From Gossypium raimondii (Eukaryota; Streptophyta; Magnoliopsida; Malvales; Malvaceae): DNA of 64,000 nucleotides. The stretch's first letter is position 1; each line of letters opens with the position of its first letter. The position numbers were made by a program, and so were the translations under genes. The notes beneath the pieces are model-generated. The model worked only from the letters and a program-made list of their open reading frames with translations, ran no database searches and was not told the origin of the DNA. Below are positions 12,193 to 24,429 of this stretch, in pieces. The stretch covers positions 9,238,001 through 9,302,000 of the forward strand of contig NC_068569.1 in assembly GCF_025698545.1 (NCBI RefSeq). Reading direction: 5' to 3'.

Positions 12193-13501
12193 CAGGACTT
12201 TCAGTTGGCTGTTTAAGCTTAGGGAACTGTATTTGTTAAAAATGATTTGTGACACTTATTTTTCTTGTTTTTGTTTTTTAGTGAAATTCGGGTGGTGTTT
12301 CGTTGATGAAAATGATTAACTTGAATTCCACTAATTTGCATATTCTCTTTCTAGTGTATGAGGTTTGAATCTGAGAACCTGTCATTTTTCCCCTTCCCCT
12401 TATCTTTAGCATGTCAAATACAAGTCAATTGATTCCCAACAAACAAAGGAACACTCATACATGTGATAGATGCTGTAATAATTCATCACTGTGATAACTA
12501 GTCTCAAGGAAAGTTAACCCACACATATGGCAACAGTTCATGGTGGCAGGTGGGACTCGAAAACCATGCATCTTTATTGTGCATAATGGGTCTTGAACAC
12601 TCAAGACCTCCGTTTTTGCCTTGTGCCAAGGCCTCATTCGCCAAAAATCACATTTTCAAATACGATAATATCTAGTTAAATATCTCAATATGCGACCTTG
12701 AACACCAAAATAATGGCATATATATTTCTCGGCCAACTGCTCTTGATAGATCTGTACTATAGCAAACAACTTGGTACCAGAACCACCATTGGCTGTTTCA
12801 CATTATGGTATATTCCGCTTTTCACCATAGACGTTAGCATTTTCTTCTGTTGAATATATATATATATATATGAAAGTTGGCCTTTTCCATTTCATCAAAT
12901 TGCTTATTCTGAACTTGTACATATTTGTTGGAAGAGAAAACATTACTTATATTTTTCATACTCTTTATATATCCAAATTCTCCCCTTATATTTGGTTATT
13001 AATCCATAGCTGTAAACAAGTGCTGTCAAGCAGATATTTCTAAGATATATATTTTTCTTTCTTCAAGGAGTTAGAAATGATATGATCATATATTGTTTCT
13101 ACTTTAACCTACAAACAGGTACACATTCACTATATATCTAGAGTACTGCTTTTGGATCAACCAGCAGCTTACTTTTCTTCTGGTATTGACAGCCATATAT
13201 GTCTACATATAATATATTCTGCTGGTATTGATGAGGATATGTGAAAAAAGGAGGGGAATAGTGGCAACTATACTGAACCTCGCTGAGGCAATGTTACCCT
13301 TGCGTGAAGCATGTGTATGGTTTCTTCCCCTTGAGAGCAGCCTACTTCACCTCATTCTTGTTTCATTAAATCAAAGAAAACAAAGGTTAGTGATAAGTAG
13401 AGTTTATCGGCCCAGAAAATGCCCATCACTACCAAAATGTAAAAACAATCAGGGTGGGAAGGGAAGGAAGAGGGGGTCCATGCCCATGGGGCTCATCCAT
13501 C
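12193..13501. other. Phytocyanin 3' flank and intergenic DNA
   Basis: No gene is visible. There is an (AT)n run at 12854-12871. The right part (about 13,230-13,500) is less AT-rich and may be the 3' UTR of the minus-strand transcript whose last exon is proposed at 13502-13576. Confidence 0.45.
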
Positions 13502-13576
13502 CTATTCTTTGCCAATGAGCCGAGCCAGCACCGCCTTGGTCTCCCTCTCTTTAAATGAAGGATTTTTGGGTACGTC
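13502..13576 (-). CDS. Possible last exon of an unidentified minus-strand gene
   Basis: On the minus strand a strong acceptor (TTCTGAATGCAG) is followed by 24 codons and a TAG. They read DVPKNPSFKE...ARLIGKE, with a charged, protein-like composition and no AT-rich bias, unlike the surrounding DNA. I do not recognise the family and could not find the upstream exons between 13,577 and the kinase gene. It could be the end of a small host gene or a chance ORF next to a chance acceptor. Phase at the acceptor would be 0. Confidence 0.35.
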   Translation of the reverse strand, partial: DVPKNPSFKERETKAVLARLIGKE

Positions 13577-15063
13577 CTGCATTCAGAATACAATCAATAT
13601 ACACCCAAACGCGTCTTTAGATTTCAAAACATTCCAAATCCATTAACATTTACATATTTTGTTTTATTTGAGGTTAGTATTCAGTACCTTACACTGACAA
13701 ATTTTACTCCGATAAACCATGTTCAAATATAATCACAAACTGTGGTCTATTATCTTTGTTTGGAAACACAGTATTGAAAGAAATCTTCTAAATATAAAGA
13801 ATTCAATTACGGCATCCTAAAATAATCTTCGAGCTCCTAAGAAGTTGTTGATGGGCATGAAAAATTGGAAATCGCATCATTCCAAACTAAGCAAAACAAC
13901 AAAAATATGGAAAACAATAAGATTCTTGAATATTCTGCCAAGTAATCTCTTTCTTAGATATGTTTAATCTAATAAAACCCACTCCAATTAAATTTAGGAA
14001 TTTTAAAAATATGTCATTTCATTAATCCAACTTATCTAATCTAATAATTACAATGAACGAGATTTTCCGCGTTAACACTGTTTTCTTGTGAGTTTCCTTT
14101 GACTGGTATCAAAGGAAATCAGCACCTGGTTTATTTATCCTTTTCTTTAGGCCATTATTTGTTTATGAAAAGAAAGAAAAGGCTTTAGTCCCAAAAAATA
14201 ATAATGCAGCAATCATTTCTGTCCCAAAAGTGAGTGTTAAAATTAAAACTATCCAAGTAAAACAAAAAAAATTAAATGGGGGGTGGTCCAACATCAATTA
14301 ATAGTAGCCGTTGACTGTCCAAAATATTGAACCCCAGGAGCATTAAATGTTGAGTTTGAATCTTTCTTTTTGTTTCTTTTATAGTGTCGTCACCACCTAC
14401 ACGTAATCCGTTAACCTTGCTCTATAAAAATAGGTTGTAGCTTATGATAAAAAGTATATCTTTATACTGTAATTGTCGAAATTAGGTAGAAAAGAAAAAG
14501 CAAAGGTTCTTGCACCAAAATGCTTTTTCGGGGTCTGTGCACCCTGGATGAATAGTGAAAGCTGCAGAATGTAGCAGAGAAGAGAGGGACAGTACATAAA
14601 GAAGCTTCCAGAAAAATAAGACCCCATGCAACGCATTCTCTTCCACTTCCATAAAAACAAAGTTTGTCCTGTGATTAGTGCAAGACTGAGGAAATTAAAT
14701 GGATTCCAACAATACTTCACCATACCATTCTAGCTTGAATCCTTGTTCGGAGCTCTAATGACCATACTGTTTTCCTACCTACTCAAGCATATGAAATGTC
14801 ATACTTTGAAAGGCAAATTTGGTAGAAAAGGATCTTCACTTTAGGCATCAATATATGCCTCAAGTTAGTATGGGAAAAAAAGTTACAAGTAATTTATATA
14901 ATATACATACAACATAATCATCATGACACACGCACCTTCAGCTTCCCCATATGCGTTTTGAAGTAAAAGCTTGCAATCAATTTCATCTAATCCTCTATTA
15001 CACTCATCAATAGTCACCAAAACTAGGCAGAAACAAAACTGAAAAAGGATTAGCAAAAAGAAA
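13577..15063. other. Intergenic or intron DNA upstream of the orphan exon; kinase 3' flank
   Basis: No exon could be assigned. A perfect 10-bp hairpin lies at 14093-14118. A plus-strand CTATAAAAATAG word near 14,420 resembles a TATA box, but no gene follows it. The right end should contain the 3' UTR of the receptor-like kinase. Confidence 0.4.
14093..14118. repeat. Perfect 10-bp inverted repeat
   Basis: TTTCCTTTGA (14093-14102) is separated by the 6-nt loop CTGGTA from its exact complement TCAAAGGAAA (14109-14118). No T-tract or gene end makes it an obvious terminator. Confidence 0.7.
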
Positions 15064-17220
15064 CTAATCTGCATTGGCTTTCTGTTTTCTCCTTGATCTG
15101 TTGTACAATTTAGAAGGTGGAGACGGAGAAAACTCGATGGTGACTGGTGGGAGATCCATCTCCCCTTTCAAGATCTTTACAATCTCCACGATATCGGGTC
15201 GCAACTCGGGCATTTTCTGCAGGCAACTAAGTGCTAAATTTATGCACAAGCTAGCTTGTTCCTTGTTGTACTCATCTTTCAATCTCTCATCTACCAGTTC
15301 CAATATGTTTCCGGATTGTGCTAATTGCCTACACCAGCTTATTAAGTTTGCCTTTTCGAGCCTCATAGGCGAAGCAAGCACATGCAATGGTCTCCTACCA
15401 GACACAATCACAAGGATCAAAACTCCTAAACTGTAAATATCGGCTTTCTCCATCAAGTAGCCACATCCACCGTACTCAGGCGCAACATAACACAAAGTCC
15501 CTCTCATGCTCGTCGTGCTGCTTAGCTCACGACTGAAAAGATCCCCGCTCCACATGTCACTTCCGATCGAATTGTTGTTCTTTCTCCTCCATCCCCTTCT
15601 AAAACTGAATTCTCCATTCGCATCACAGTCATCTTGATTCGGTTCCCCGAACTTCTTGCTCCTGCAAAAATAAAACCGTCTCCCTAGATCAAAATGTGGC
15701 ATTTTAAACCCTTTCTTCCACTTCGTCTTGAGCTGCTTCAGCTTACTATCCTTTTTGCTTACCTCACCCAAATGATCATCTTTCCACCATTCTTGCATCT
15801 TCCTGTTGGTCTTTTTTCGGTTTTTCCTGCCTTTTTGTTTCGGTTCTTCCTTCTCGAAACCCTTATCCAAAGCATCAAAGCCTAGTCCTTGCACCTGGGG
15901 TTCATTAACATCTTCAGGCTTATCCAACTGAGTTGAATTGTCCAGCTCAATTTTCTCGGGACTTGGCTTTTTGTCATCACCCCAATCAGGATTTGATGGA
16001 CATATTTGGCTCCCAATCCATTCCATTACATAATCTTTACTGCACAATTCACCACTACCATCCTGCCTCCACCACCAATCCTTTCCCCATTGCTTCACAC
16101 TCGTCGGCATCGCCACCGCTACCTCGTCAGCGCCCAAATTTGCACTAGAATTCAATTCCTTACTATGGTCAATACTACAGAACTCATCATCATAAGGCAC
16201 AAACTTGGTGTTCCAATCATCCACACAAGTAACCTCCTTCCCTTTCCCATTAACCCCACCCTTACAATCACTCTCACTGGCTAAGTTAGCATTATAATTC
16301 GAAGAATTTAAACTCAGAGCCCTAACATTATAACATTTCTTACTGTTTTTTGAAGAAGAAGAAGCTTGTAAGGCAAGTGCGAAGTCTACCTCAGTGTTGT
16401 TACTCTCCACTGGAGTTCCAATAGCAGGAGTATGTTCACCAGTAGTTCCTCCCAAAGTCCCAGACAACTCTTGGCTCCTCCCAAAATCTTGACTGAACAA
16501 ATCCAAACCAAATTCACCCTCCACCTTTATTCTCGACAGTCCAAAATCCGAAATCTTTGCTCTATAATCACAATCCAGCAACACATTGCTAGGCTTGATA
16601 TCTCCATGAATCACGGGTGGATCACAACCGAAGTGAAGAAACTCGAGCGCTTTAGCCACATCCAGGATGACATCAAACCTTCTTTGCCAATTCATGCTCA
16701 GATGACCATCTCCGAAAAGTGACTCTTGCAAGCTTTTATTGGGCATATACTCGTAAACAAGCAAACGCTTGTTTTTCTCAACACAGTACCCCAAGAGGGT
16801 AACCAAAAAGGGTGATCTTAACCCACCAAGAATCTGCAACTCGTTTTGAAACTCTCTCTCGGTTTGCAAAGAAAGCGTATCAAGCCTTTTGATTGCAAAC
16901 AATTTACCATCTCTCACAATGCCACGAAAGACGGTACCTGAGCCACCTTTTCCTATGATATTTGCATCATCAAAATCATTGGTTGCATTCTTCAACTCTT
17001 TGTAACAAAACCTTTGGAGCTTAAGAGGAGCACTGGAGTCAAAAGGGATGGTTCTAGCTCGGTTCGAAAGAGAGTTCCAAAGATGGTAAAGGAAGTAAAT
17101 TATAGTGAAGAGAATAACAGCTGAAGATGAGATGGTTAAGACCAAGAATATAACTCTTGTCTTGTTGAGGAAACTTGGTCTTGGCAAGTTTGGACCTGGA
17201 GGTAAAGGCCTAGAAGGCAT
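15064..17220 (-). CDS. Receptor-like Ser/Thr kinase (At2g45590/At4g25390 type) with a giant activation-segment insert
   Basis: A single exon encodes 718 aa from the ATG at 17220; the frame stays open 42 nt further upstream but contains no ATG. A Pro-rich N terminus is followed by one membrane segment (about residues 23-48), with no sizeable extracellular domain. The kinase starts near residue 71: glycine loop GKGGSGTV (90-97), catalytic Lys in AIK (111), HGDIKPSN (205-212, so Gly replaces Arg of HRD: a non-RD kinase), DFG (225-227). The GTLCYVAPE block comes only at 574, leaving roughly 345 residues where 20-30 are usual. The insert is polar, with a Trp cluster (378-386) and a Lys-rich part before the APE block. 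The layout matches a small plant family of unknown ligand and pathway. It is expected at the plasma membrane. Catalytic residues are present, so activity is plausible. Confidence 0.93.
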   Translation of the reverse strand: MPSRPLPPGPNLPRPSFLNKTRVIFLVLTISSSAVILFTIIYFLYHLWNSLSNRARTIPFDSSAPLKLQRFCYKELKNATNDFDDANIIGKGGSGTVFRGIVRDGKLFAIKRLDTLSLQTEREFQNELQILGGLRSPFLVTLLGYCVEKNKRLLVYEYMPNKSLQESLFGDGHLSMNWQRRFDVILDVAKALEFLHFGCDPPVIHGDIKPSNVLLDCDYRAKISDFGLSRIKVEGEFGLDLFSQDFGRSQELSGTLGGTTGEHTPAIGTPVESNNTEVDFALALQASSSSKNSKKCYNVRALSLNSSNYNANLASESDCKGGVNGKGKEVTCVDDWNTKFVPYDDEFCSIDHSKELNSSANLGADEVAVAMPTSVKQWGKDWWWRQDGSGELCSKDYVMEWIGSQICPSNPDWGDDKKPSPEKIELDNSTQLDKPEDVNEPQVQGLGFDALDKGFEKEEPKQKGRKNRKKTNRKMQEWWKDDHLGEVSKKDSKLKQLKTKWKKGFKMPHFDLGRRFYFCRSKKFGEPNQDDCDANGEFSFRRGWRRKNNNSIGSDMWSGDLFSRELSSTTSMRGTLCYVAPEYGGCGYLMEKADIYSLGVLILVIVSGRRPLHVLASPMRLEKANLISWCRQLAQSGNILELVDERLKDEYNKEQASLCINLALSCLQKMPELRPDIVEIVKILKGEMDLPPVTIEFSPSPPSKLYNRSRRKQKANAD

Positions 17221-17321
17221 GGTTTTCTTTTTTCTTCTTGTTTCAGTTTCTGGGTATCTCAAGTTTTCTTGATTTGGTCCCTAGATTTGGTGAAGAAAAA
17301 GAATTGGAAACGGAAATCAGG

Positions 17322-17552
17322 AAATGGGGTTGTTTTTCTTTAATCATTCCTATCGTCAAACAATGTGTGTGTGTGTGTGTGTTTTTTTTGTATTTTTCTT
17401 GTAAATGTGAATTGATTACCGTCTGTATCCAATGCGAGGTTGCTTTACAGTTGGATGGTGAAGTGGAAAAAATCTGATAATTGTAGTTTAAATGGGGTTG
17501 TTTTTCTTGAATCATTCCTATCGTCAAACAATGTGTGTGTGTTTTTTTTTTG
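17322..17552. repeat. Two copies of a roughly 60-bp sequence in the kinase 5' flank
   Basis: The stretch AAATGGGGTTGTTTTTCTT... followed by AATCATTCCTATCGTCAAAC and a (TG)n-T(n) run occurs at 17322-17390 and again, nearly unchanged, at 17490-17552 (offset 168 bp). The microsatellite length differs between copies. It lies 100-330 bp upstream of the kinase start and so in its likely 5' UTR or promoter. Confidence 0.8.
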
Positions 17553-17559
17553 AGTAAAT

Positions 17560-20500
17560 GTTTGGAATTATGAAAAAGGAGAAAGGAGGGGGTCCCAAGG
17601 AGCTTTCGGAGTGTTTGACTGAAAGGGGATGTTTTGTTTGATATAGTGCAGATAAAGAAACTGGGCGCATGATTTAAGCTAAATTCTTTTGAACACTCAC
17701 GCGATCTATGTCGCGCGTGATTCATCTTAACTCAAACGACTCTTTTTCTCTTTAATGAATATTATTAAAAATATGAAAGATTTGAAATAGTACACCTGTT
17801 CCAACTTCTTCATTACTAAGTTTTTATTTTTTATCTTTTTGCAATAAGAAAGGGTATGATTACAAAACATTCCCCTTATGGCCTTTGATTTCATAATTCA
17901 TAAGGACTCAACTTTGGGATGATTTATTCACGGATGACAAACTAAAGATTAATTAACCACTATCATCATTAAACATTTTGATTCTTGTCATAGTAATTAC
18001 AATTATTGCAACTCAACCCAAACTACAATTTTATTCTTAATTATGGTAATTAAAGTCATACAAATTCCATCCTAACTAAATTTGATAAATGAGACTAAGA
18101 AATGTAGTGAACCTACCCTCTTTTTTTCCGTAAAGTTATGAAAATAATATCATACTTAAATTCCGTTTGTTTCACTCTAAATGATTTTTTTTCGGAAAAG
18201 TTAATATTTTCTAGTGTTAGGATGGATCTGTGTGTAATATTTTTATTGTTTGGTAGATTTCTTAAAATATTGCATAAAAATTGTCTCCACGGTCATAAAC
18301 ATACATTTGAGATTTATGATAAAGATTTTAAATGAAGTAATAAATTGATTACAAAGTGATGTTAATGTGAGATTATAGTCAATAATGAATCTTCATGATG
18401 TTAAGGATTAAATTGTAAATTTTGTAAAATTTATAATTGAAACAAGAGAAGTGATATGCATGAAATTTTGTTATGCGAAATAAGATATTATAATGAATTA
18501 TTTGATTAAAGTGCTTATATGGTGAAAATAAATTACACATGACAATAGGGACTGAATTGAAAAATGTATACTGAGTTTAAGTGTGAAACAATTAAATGTG
18601 TATAAGGAAATTATGATAAAAGTTTAATGAAAGTGTTATGAGATGCTGAAATATGCATAAAGTATTGTAAAAGTTTTTATGATGACAATGACTAAATTCT
18701 TAAACTTGAGAAAATATTTGGATGAAATAATAGAAGTGAAATACATGAAATTTGATATGTGAAACAAGAAATTGAGGTAAACTATGTGATTAAAGCGTAA
18801 TATGAAAGAAAATTGATTTAATATGATTACTTAGTGAATATTGAACTTTTATGACAAAAAGGACTAAATTGAAAAGTTATGAAAGTTTATAAGAAAATAT
18901 TTGATAAGTGAATAATATAGTAGAGAATGTAACATCCTAGTGCTTTGACCCAATATTTGGGTCGATATGGAAAAAATTTGGTATGACATTTTACGGAAAT
19001 AAAGAGGTAATTTTACGTTAATCGAAAAGCCTTTTATGTTAACCATTCTATTTTACATAAAACAAACATAAAAAAAAAAAAGACTGAAAATATTTTTCAT
19101 AAAAACGTTTACAAAATATTAAATTAAAATTTAAAGACATCTATCATCATCTTATATTCAATCCAAATGCAATGAAGGTTTTGATGACATTGTAGAACTC
19201 TTTTAAGTGTAGTTTGGGTTGAAAGCAATTCCAATTTTCCAAACGCAATGAGTAACCAAAAGAATATGGTTCAAATGTGCAACTTTTAGGAGTAGCAAAA
19301 AGATTGTTAGTTATGAAAGTAGAAAAGTTGAAATGTCATTTTCTTAGTATACGTGGTAAGTCAGGATACACACTGTTTCTTGCCATCATAGATGTATATA
19401 TATCACCAAACCTCCTGATTATTAGATAAATTATAGAATTCAACCTAAGAATAATATTGTTTTTGTGGGTTGAACATTCATGTTATTTAAAATTCTTTTA
19501 ATATAAAACGCTAGCATTCCTTAAAAAATAACATATAAAGAAAGCATTGACACTAATCCTACAATTATTTACACTTATCTACAACAAAAATTTGAAGAGA
19601 AGTCGATTGTGTTTTAATTTGGTTGGTATCGTTATTGTTGTTGGTGCAGGAGAATGTGAGTTTGAGTACACTGAAACGTATTATTCTCTTATTTAATGGT
19701 TAAGGGGGGGTTATGAGTAGTTTTAGGTATTATATCAAAGAACAAAAATTAAGAATCCTGCACACGCCTTATAACACTCAATCAGTTATCAAAAGTTAGG
19801 GGCAAGTTAATTGAGTTGACGAGTCTTATTTTTATCATCCTAACTTGATTTGAATCTTTTTTAAATCGAGTCGAATGAAATGAAATTCGAGTCGAGTCGA
19901 ATCAAGTGAAATTATTTGAGTTAAATTAAAAAATTAAACATGTCAAATTAAAATATTGTTATAATATAACTAATTTCATGTTAGAGTATATAAATTTGAT
20001 ACCATATATATTTGAAATTTTTTCAAAGCAAAATAATAAAAATTACTTTAGTATGATAAATTTGTAATTTTTGTTAAAAGAGACCAATTTGCTAATTTTC
20101 AAACTTGACAGGGACCAAAAGGGTATTTACACCAATCATTATTAAAATTATTCAAGCTATTCAATTATAAAACTAAACTCGATTAAAATTTTAAATTCAA
20201 ATTATTTATTCAAGTTGACTTAAATAATTCGAACAAATCAAATAACTCCATTCTATTAACTTAAAATTTATATTTTTTAAATTGAATCTAATTTTAATAA
20301 AGTTAATTCCAGTGCCGTAGAAAATTTCACCGCATACAGTGATCCCACATCACGGAGTAACACCGAACAAATTACATAACTTCCTAAGCTGGATTTTTAA
20401 TAATAAAATAATACTCAAATTTGAATAATAAAAAAATTTAAATTCAAATGTTACAAATATAAATATATATAAATATATATATTTACCGCTATAAAAGAAA

Positions 20501-23500
20501 TGATGAAAAGCCATATGTTATGCTAGTTAATCATTTCTTTATGTTGGACCATGCATGTGTGTAGCCACGAGGAGATAATCATCAATTTTTTGCTACCTTT
20601 TTCTCTCTACTTTTTTTTTCTTAAATTTCCCCTTTAAATTGGGATTCTGCTGCATCATTTATCCTATCTCTACTTTATTACTTTGTCTTCTCTCTATTTT
20701 TAGCTATTAAAAAATGAGGAATTCTTTTGCTCACAGCTCACTAAAAACCTAGATATTTTTCTCCTACTTTATATTTTTTACGATTATATTTAATCCCTAA
20801 TTTTAACATAAGAATCCCACGTCGTTTAACAATACCTTTAAATTACAATATTTTATACATTACATATTCTTATTACTCTACTTTGAGTATACACTTACGT
20901 ATTGGAAAGCCTACTAAATTTCATGTTTTGGAAAGGTTTAATAATGCTGCAGGATCCAAATACATTTACATATTCTTATTATTATCCTCCTGTTTTTAAA
21001 AAAGAGATAAAAGATACCTTTGAATTATCAGTGTAATTGGTTGAGATTGGCCTACGTTCTTCCTTAGGTAAAACCTAAAAATAAATATAATCATCTTTAC
21101 ACACCAAACGAGGTAATGGCTGTAATTTTCAAAAAAGAAAAATAAAAAAGCTGAGAAAAATGGGTGCAAAAATAGTGAAGTCATGGGTGGTGGAATGGTG
21201 TCTACTTTTTCTTTTCTTCCCACTCTGTTTTAGCCGATTTATGTCATATTCATGTAATTTTATTATATTTTTAAAATACTCATTCATGTATGTTATGTTA
21301 AACGGATGATGGATGCTGGTTTTGTGGGGTCTTTGTTTTTAGCAAGAGGTTAAAGGGCGGTGGTGGGTTGGTCGGATATTTTTTACACTAAAAAAGCAAG
21401 AAGAGTTGAGATTGAAAATGAGACTTTGGATTCTATTTTTTGGGGTTGCTTTTCTCAACTCCTAAGCTATTGATGTCTTGGAATTTACTTTCTTTGCTTT
21501 TGAGGTTGTGGCTTCATTTTCTTTCCCTTTCCCTTTCTTTTAATTTTTGTCGCCTTTAAGATCCACTATTTTTTTTATTAATTCATTATTAAATGTGTTT
21601 CTAATCACTTGTTCAAATAAGTCTAAACATTAAACCCTAATTGTAGTTTATTAGATGGGTATTCACTTTCCTTAAACATGACTTAAGTTTGAATCTTCCT
21701 TCTAACAATAACGTCTGCACATTTGAAATTATCTGAACAAGGAAAAAGATTATTATTATGATATAATCTATTGTATTAAAAAGTAACGTATTCCTTGAAA
21801 ATGTTAGTATGGAATTAAAAAAAAGTATAATGATAAATTTAATTATTAATGTTTATATTTCTTGTTAATTTAATATCTATTTTTTATTATGATAAATTTG
21901 ATTTTTATCTTTAAAAATGTCGAATTTGATTATTAATTTTTTTAAAAGAGTAAAAAGAACTAAAACATTAAAAAAATTTAATATAGCAGCCCGCATGACA
22001 ATCTATGTATACTTCATGTTATTTTTAATATTTTTATGGGTTTAAAAAATTAATTTTAAACATTTTATGACTTTTAAATTATTTGTTGATGTGTTATATT
22101 GGTATGAAATACACATGAATCATTATGTAGGATGTCATGCCATTAATCTTTTAGTCAATATTTTCGTTACAAAAAGTGATTTAGCTTTGTTTCCGTTTTC
22201 TTTTTGAAATATTAATAGTAAAATTTAATTAAAAAAAGAGTAAAAAATCAAACTCAAAAGATGTTAAGATTGAGAATTAAATTTATGATTATAGCATACA
22301 TAAAGACCACATTTAACGAGGAAAGCTACTCCAACCGATTCATTGTGTGACCATTTTCTGAAGCAAAGAATTTTACAGTAATATTGATTTGGTGAGGAGA
22401 CAAAACACTATTATGGATAACGAAAACAATATAACATTCCAAATTGAATAGAAGGCAGAACTACTATATATGACAACTATTCAATTCTACCCAATTTCTC
22501 TTTATCATCATTTGAGTATATATGGCTAATATATCAAAAACGTCCTTAAGCTATTACCCTTGATTTAAACATGCCCTTCATCGTACTATTTTCCTAGTTA
22601 AATAAGCTTTAACTTATGGTTTTATTTATAAATACCCTTCATTTCAATATTAAAATAAAATATTCTAAATTTCAGGTTTTCATCTAATTTAATAAAAATT
22701 ATAAACACTTTCACTTCAATAATGCTTATACCAATCGAGTTAAAACTCAATCCAAAAAAAAAATTGGGACTTAAGTGCTTTTAAGTTTGACATTTTGAAG
22801 TAAGATTATCAAAATATCCTTATTTACATTAAATATTTAAAATTTGTTTAAAATTTTAAATTAATTTATATTTTATGTATCATTATGTTAGATTATGTTT
22901 AAAATTTTAAAATATTTAAAATGTATATTACACGAAAAATTATATTAAATTATTTAAATATGATCTAAATTAATTTATTTTTAAAATTTCTATTATAATT
23001 ATTAACAACAATACCAAATACACTTTTCATAGCACCCTTCAAAAGTATTTTTTCTAAACCAATCTTTTCAAAATCACTTCACAACTACAATAACAATGTC
23101 AATCGACCCTTAGTGGTGTTTCCATCAATTGTGTTCTAACTCACTTAAAAATTACCAATAAAATATCATTTTACAAACTAACCAATATTACCATGAGAGT
23201 GTTTTATCTTTTATTCAAATAATGATATTTCAATAAAATATAAACACAATTCATCATAACTTATTATTAATATTTTATATAAAATATAAATTTCAAATAT
23301 TTTAAACAAATATTTTTAGGAAAAGAAATTAATGTGAATTGTTTGTAAAATTTAATTTGGAGATATAAATTATATTATATAAACATTACAAATTCAAATA
23401 TAAAATGTTATATATTTGAAACAAATTTTAATAAGGAAATAATTGTATATCCCATATAAATATTATAAACTTCAAAACTATTTTTACATACGCAAAAACT

Positions 23501-24283
23501 AAAACCACTTTTAAATTCCAAAATTATCTATTTAGTACTCCAAAATGTATTTGTCTTAAAAATACTGTTGTAAAGCAAGCGTGCTTTTATTGATGTTATT
23601 TAAAATCGTGATGGACTAAATCTTTTAAATCAGATCCATAACTCTTGCGTAGTTCATATATTTTCTTCAAGTGATGCAGACTTTTATTGATCACATAAGT
23701 GCAAGTAGTTAGGGATGAAAACTTGGCTTTCATTTTTATATGATTCAATTTAAATTGGCGAATGTTATGGCACTTGCGCATTTCACATAAGGTTAAGGAG
23801 TTTATGTAGAGGGCTTTGCCATCTAACGTCCGATTGAGGGCACTTCTCATCTCTTGCTTTCGTGTCCTATACCTCTTGAATGGGTTTCTGATTTTTCGTT
23901 TGTTGATTGTTTTAAGGCATTGTCTAATACATAATCATAAACTGTGATTAAAGAATTTTGTATGATATATGTTGGCGTCTTTAGTGGGAGAAAAACGAGG
24001 CCGTATAGAGTAATGTTGTTATGTCTCCCTCGTACATCTTGTGTACACCTTTGTAGTTATTAGTTGAATGCAGGTGTGCTTGACTATTTGAATGACCAGG
24101 CAGGAAGACGGTTGAATGCAGAGGCCTGCTCCCCAAAATAGGAAAGTTGCAATTTAATCTCCCTATAAATGATGAAATTATAAGTAAATGTATGATAAAA
24201 TTGCTGCAATTTTTTAATGAACAAAAGGGGGAACAAGTATTTTTTCCAAGGGGGACTAATGGAGAGTTGCAGGATTCCTTTGA
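17560..24283. other. Long gene-free region with degenerate repeats
   Basis: I see no host gene. Fragments resemble decayed retroelements: two degenerate direct repeats at about 18449-18536 and 18733-18820, then TGTAACATCCTAG near 18,930, which looks like an LTR start. A short-motif repeat built on TCGAGTCGA words lies at about 19850-19930, with AT-rich related DNA to 20,250. The rest is AT-rich with no domain-bearing ORF. Confidence 0.5.
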
Positions 24284-24429
24284 CCGAGAGTAGCTGAAGC
24301 TTTGGCGTTGAAGGAAACTTTAAACTGGCTAGTAAGAAATTGTGTGACTGGAGGAATCATTTATATTGATGCTTAAGAAGTTTCAACAGCTCTTAATTCG
24401 ACAGATGATGACGGGTCTGAGTTTGGTAA
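24284..24429 (+). pseudogene. Relic of an RNase H-like (RVT_3) domain
   Basis: One frame reads PRVAEALALKETLNW, then a Val/Thr-Gly-Gly stretch, IIYIDA, a stop, then EVSTALNS and DGSEFG. This matches the pattern of the plant RNase H-like domain (EALALREAL, then a hydrophobic strand ending in D, then VV.ALN), found in LINE-type retrotransposons and in stand-alone host copies. An in-frame stop (TAA at 24374-24376) and a stop just upstream show it is dead. No reverse transcriptase is visible beside it. Confidence 0.6.

Noticed and set aside
14570..14620. Possible microRNA precursor
   Set aside because: No match to a conserved plant microRNA that I know, and no good fold-back partner nearby.
14442..14723. 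93-aa minus-strand ORF as the missing upstream exon of the orphan exon
   Set aside because: Hydrophobic low-information translation, no convincing donor at its end and no resemblance to a known family.
15074..16722. Several plus-strand ORFs of 60-120 aa across the kinase gene
   Set aside because: They are antisense shadows of a single long, domain-rich minus-strand frame and have low-complexity translations.
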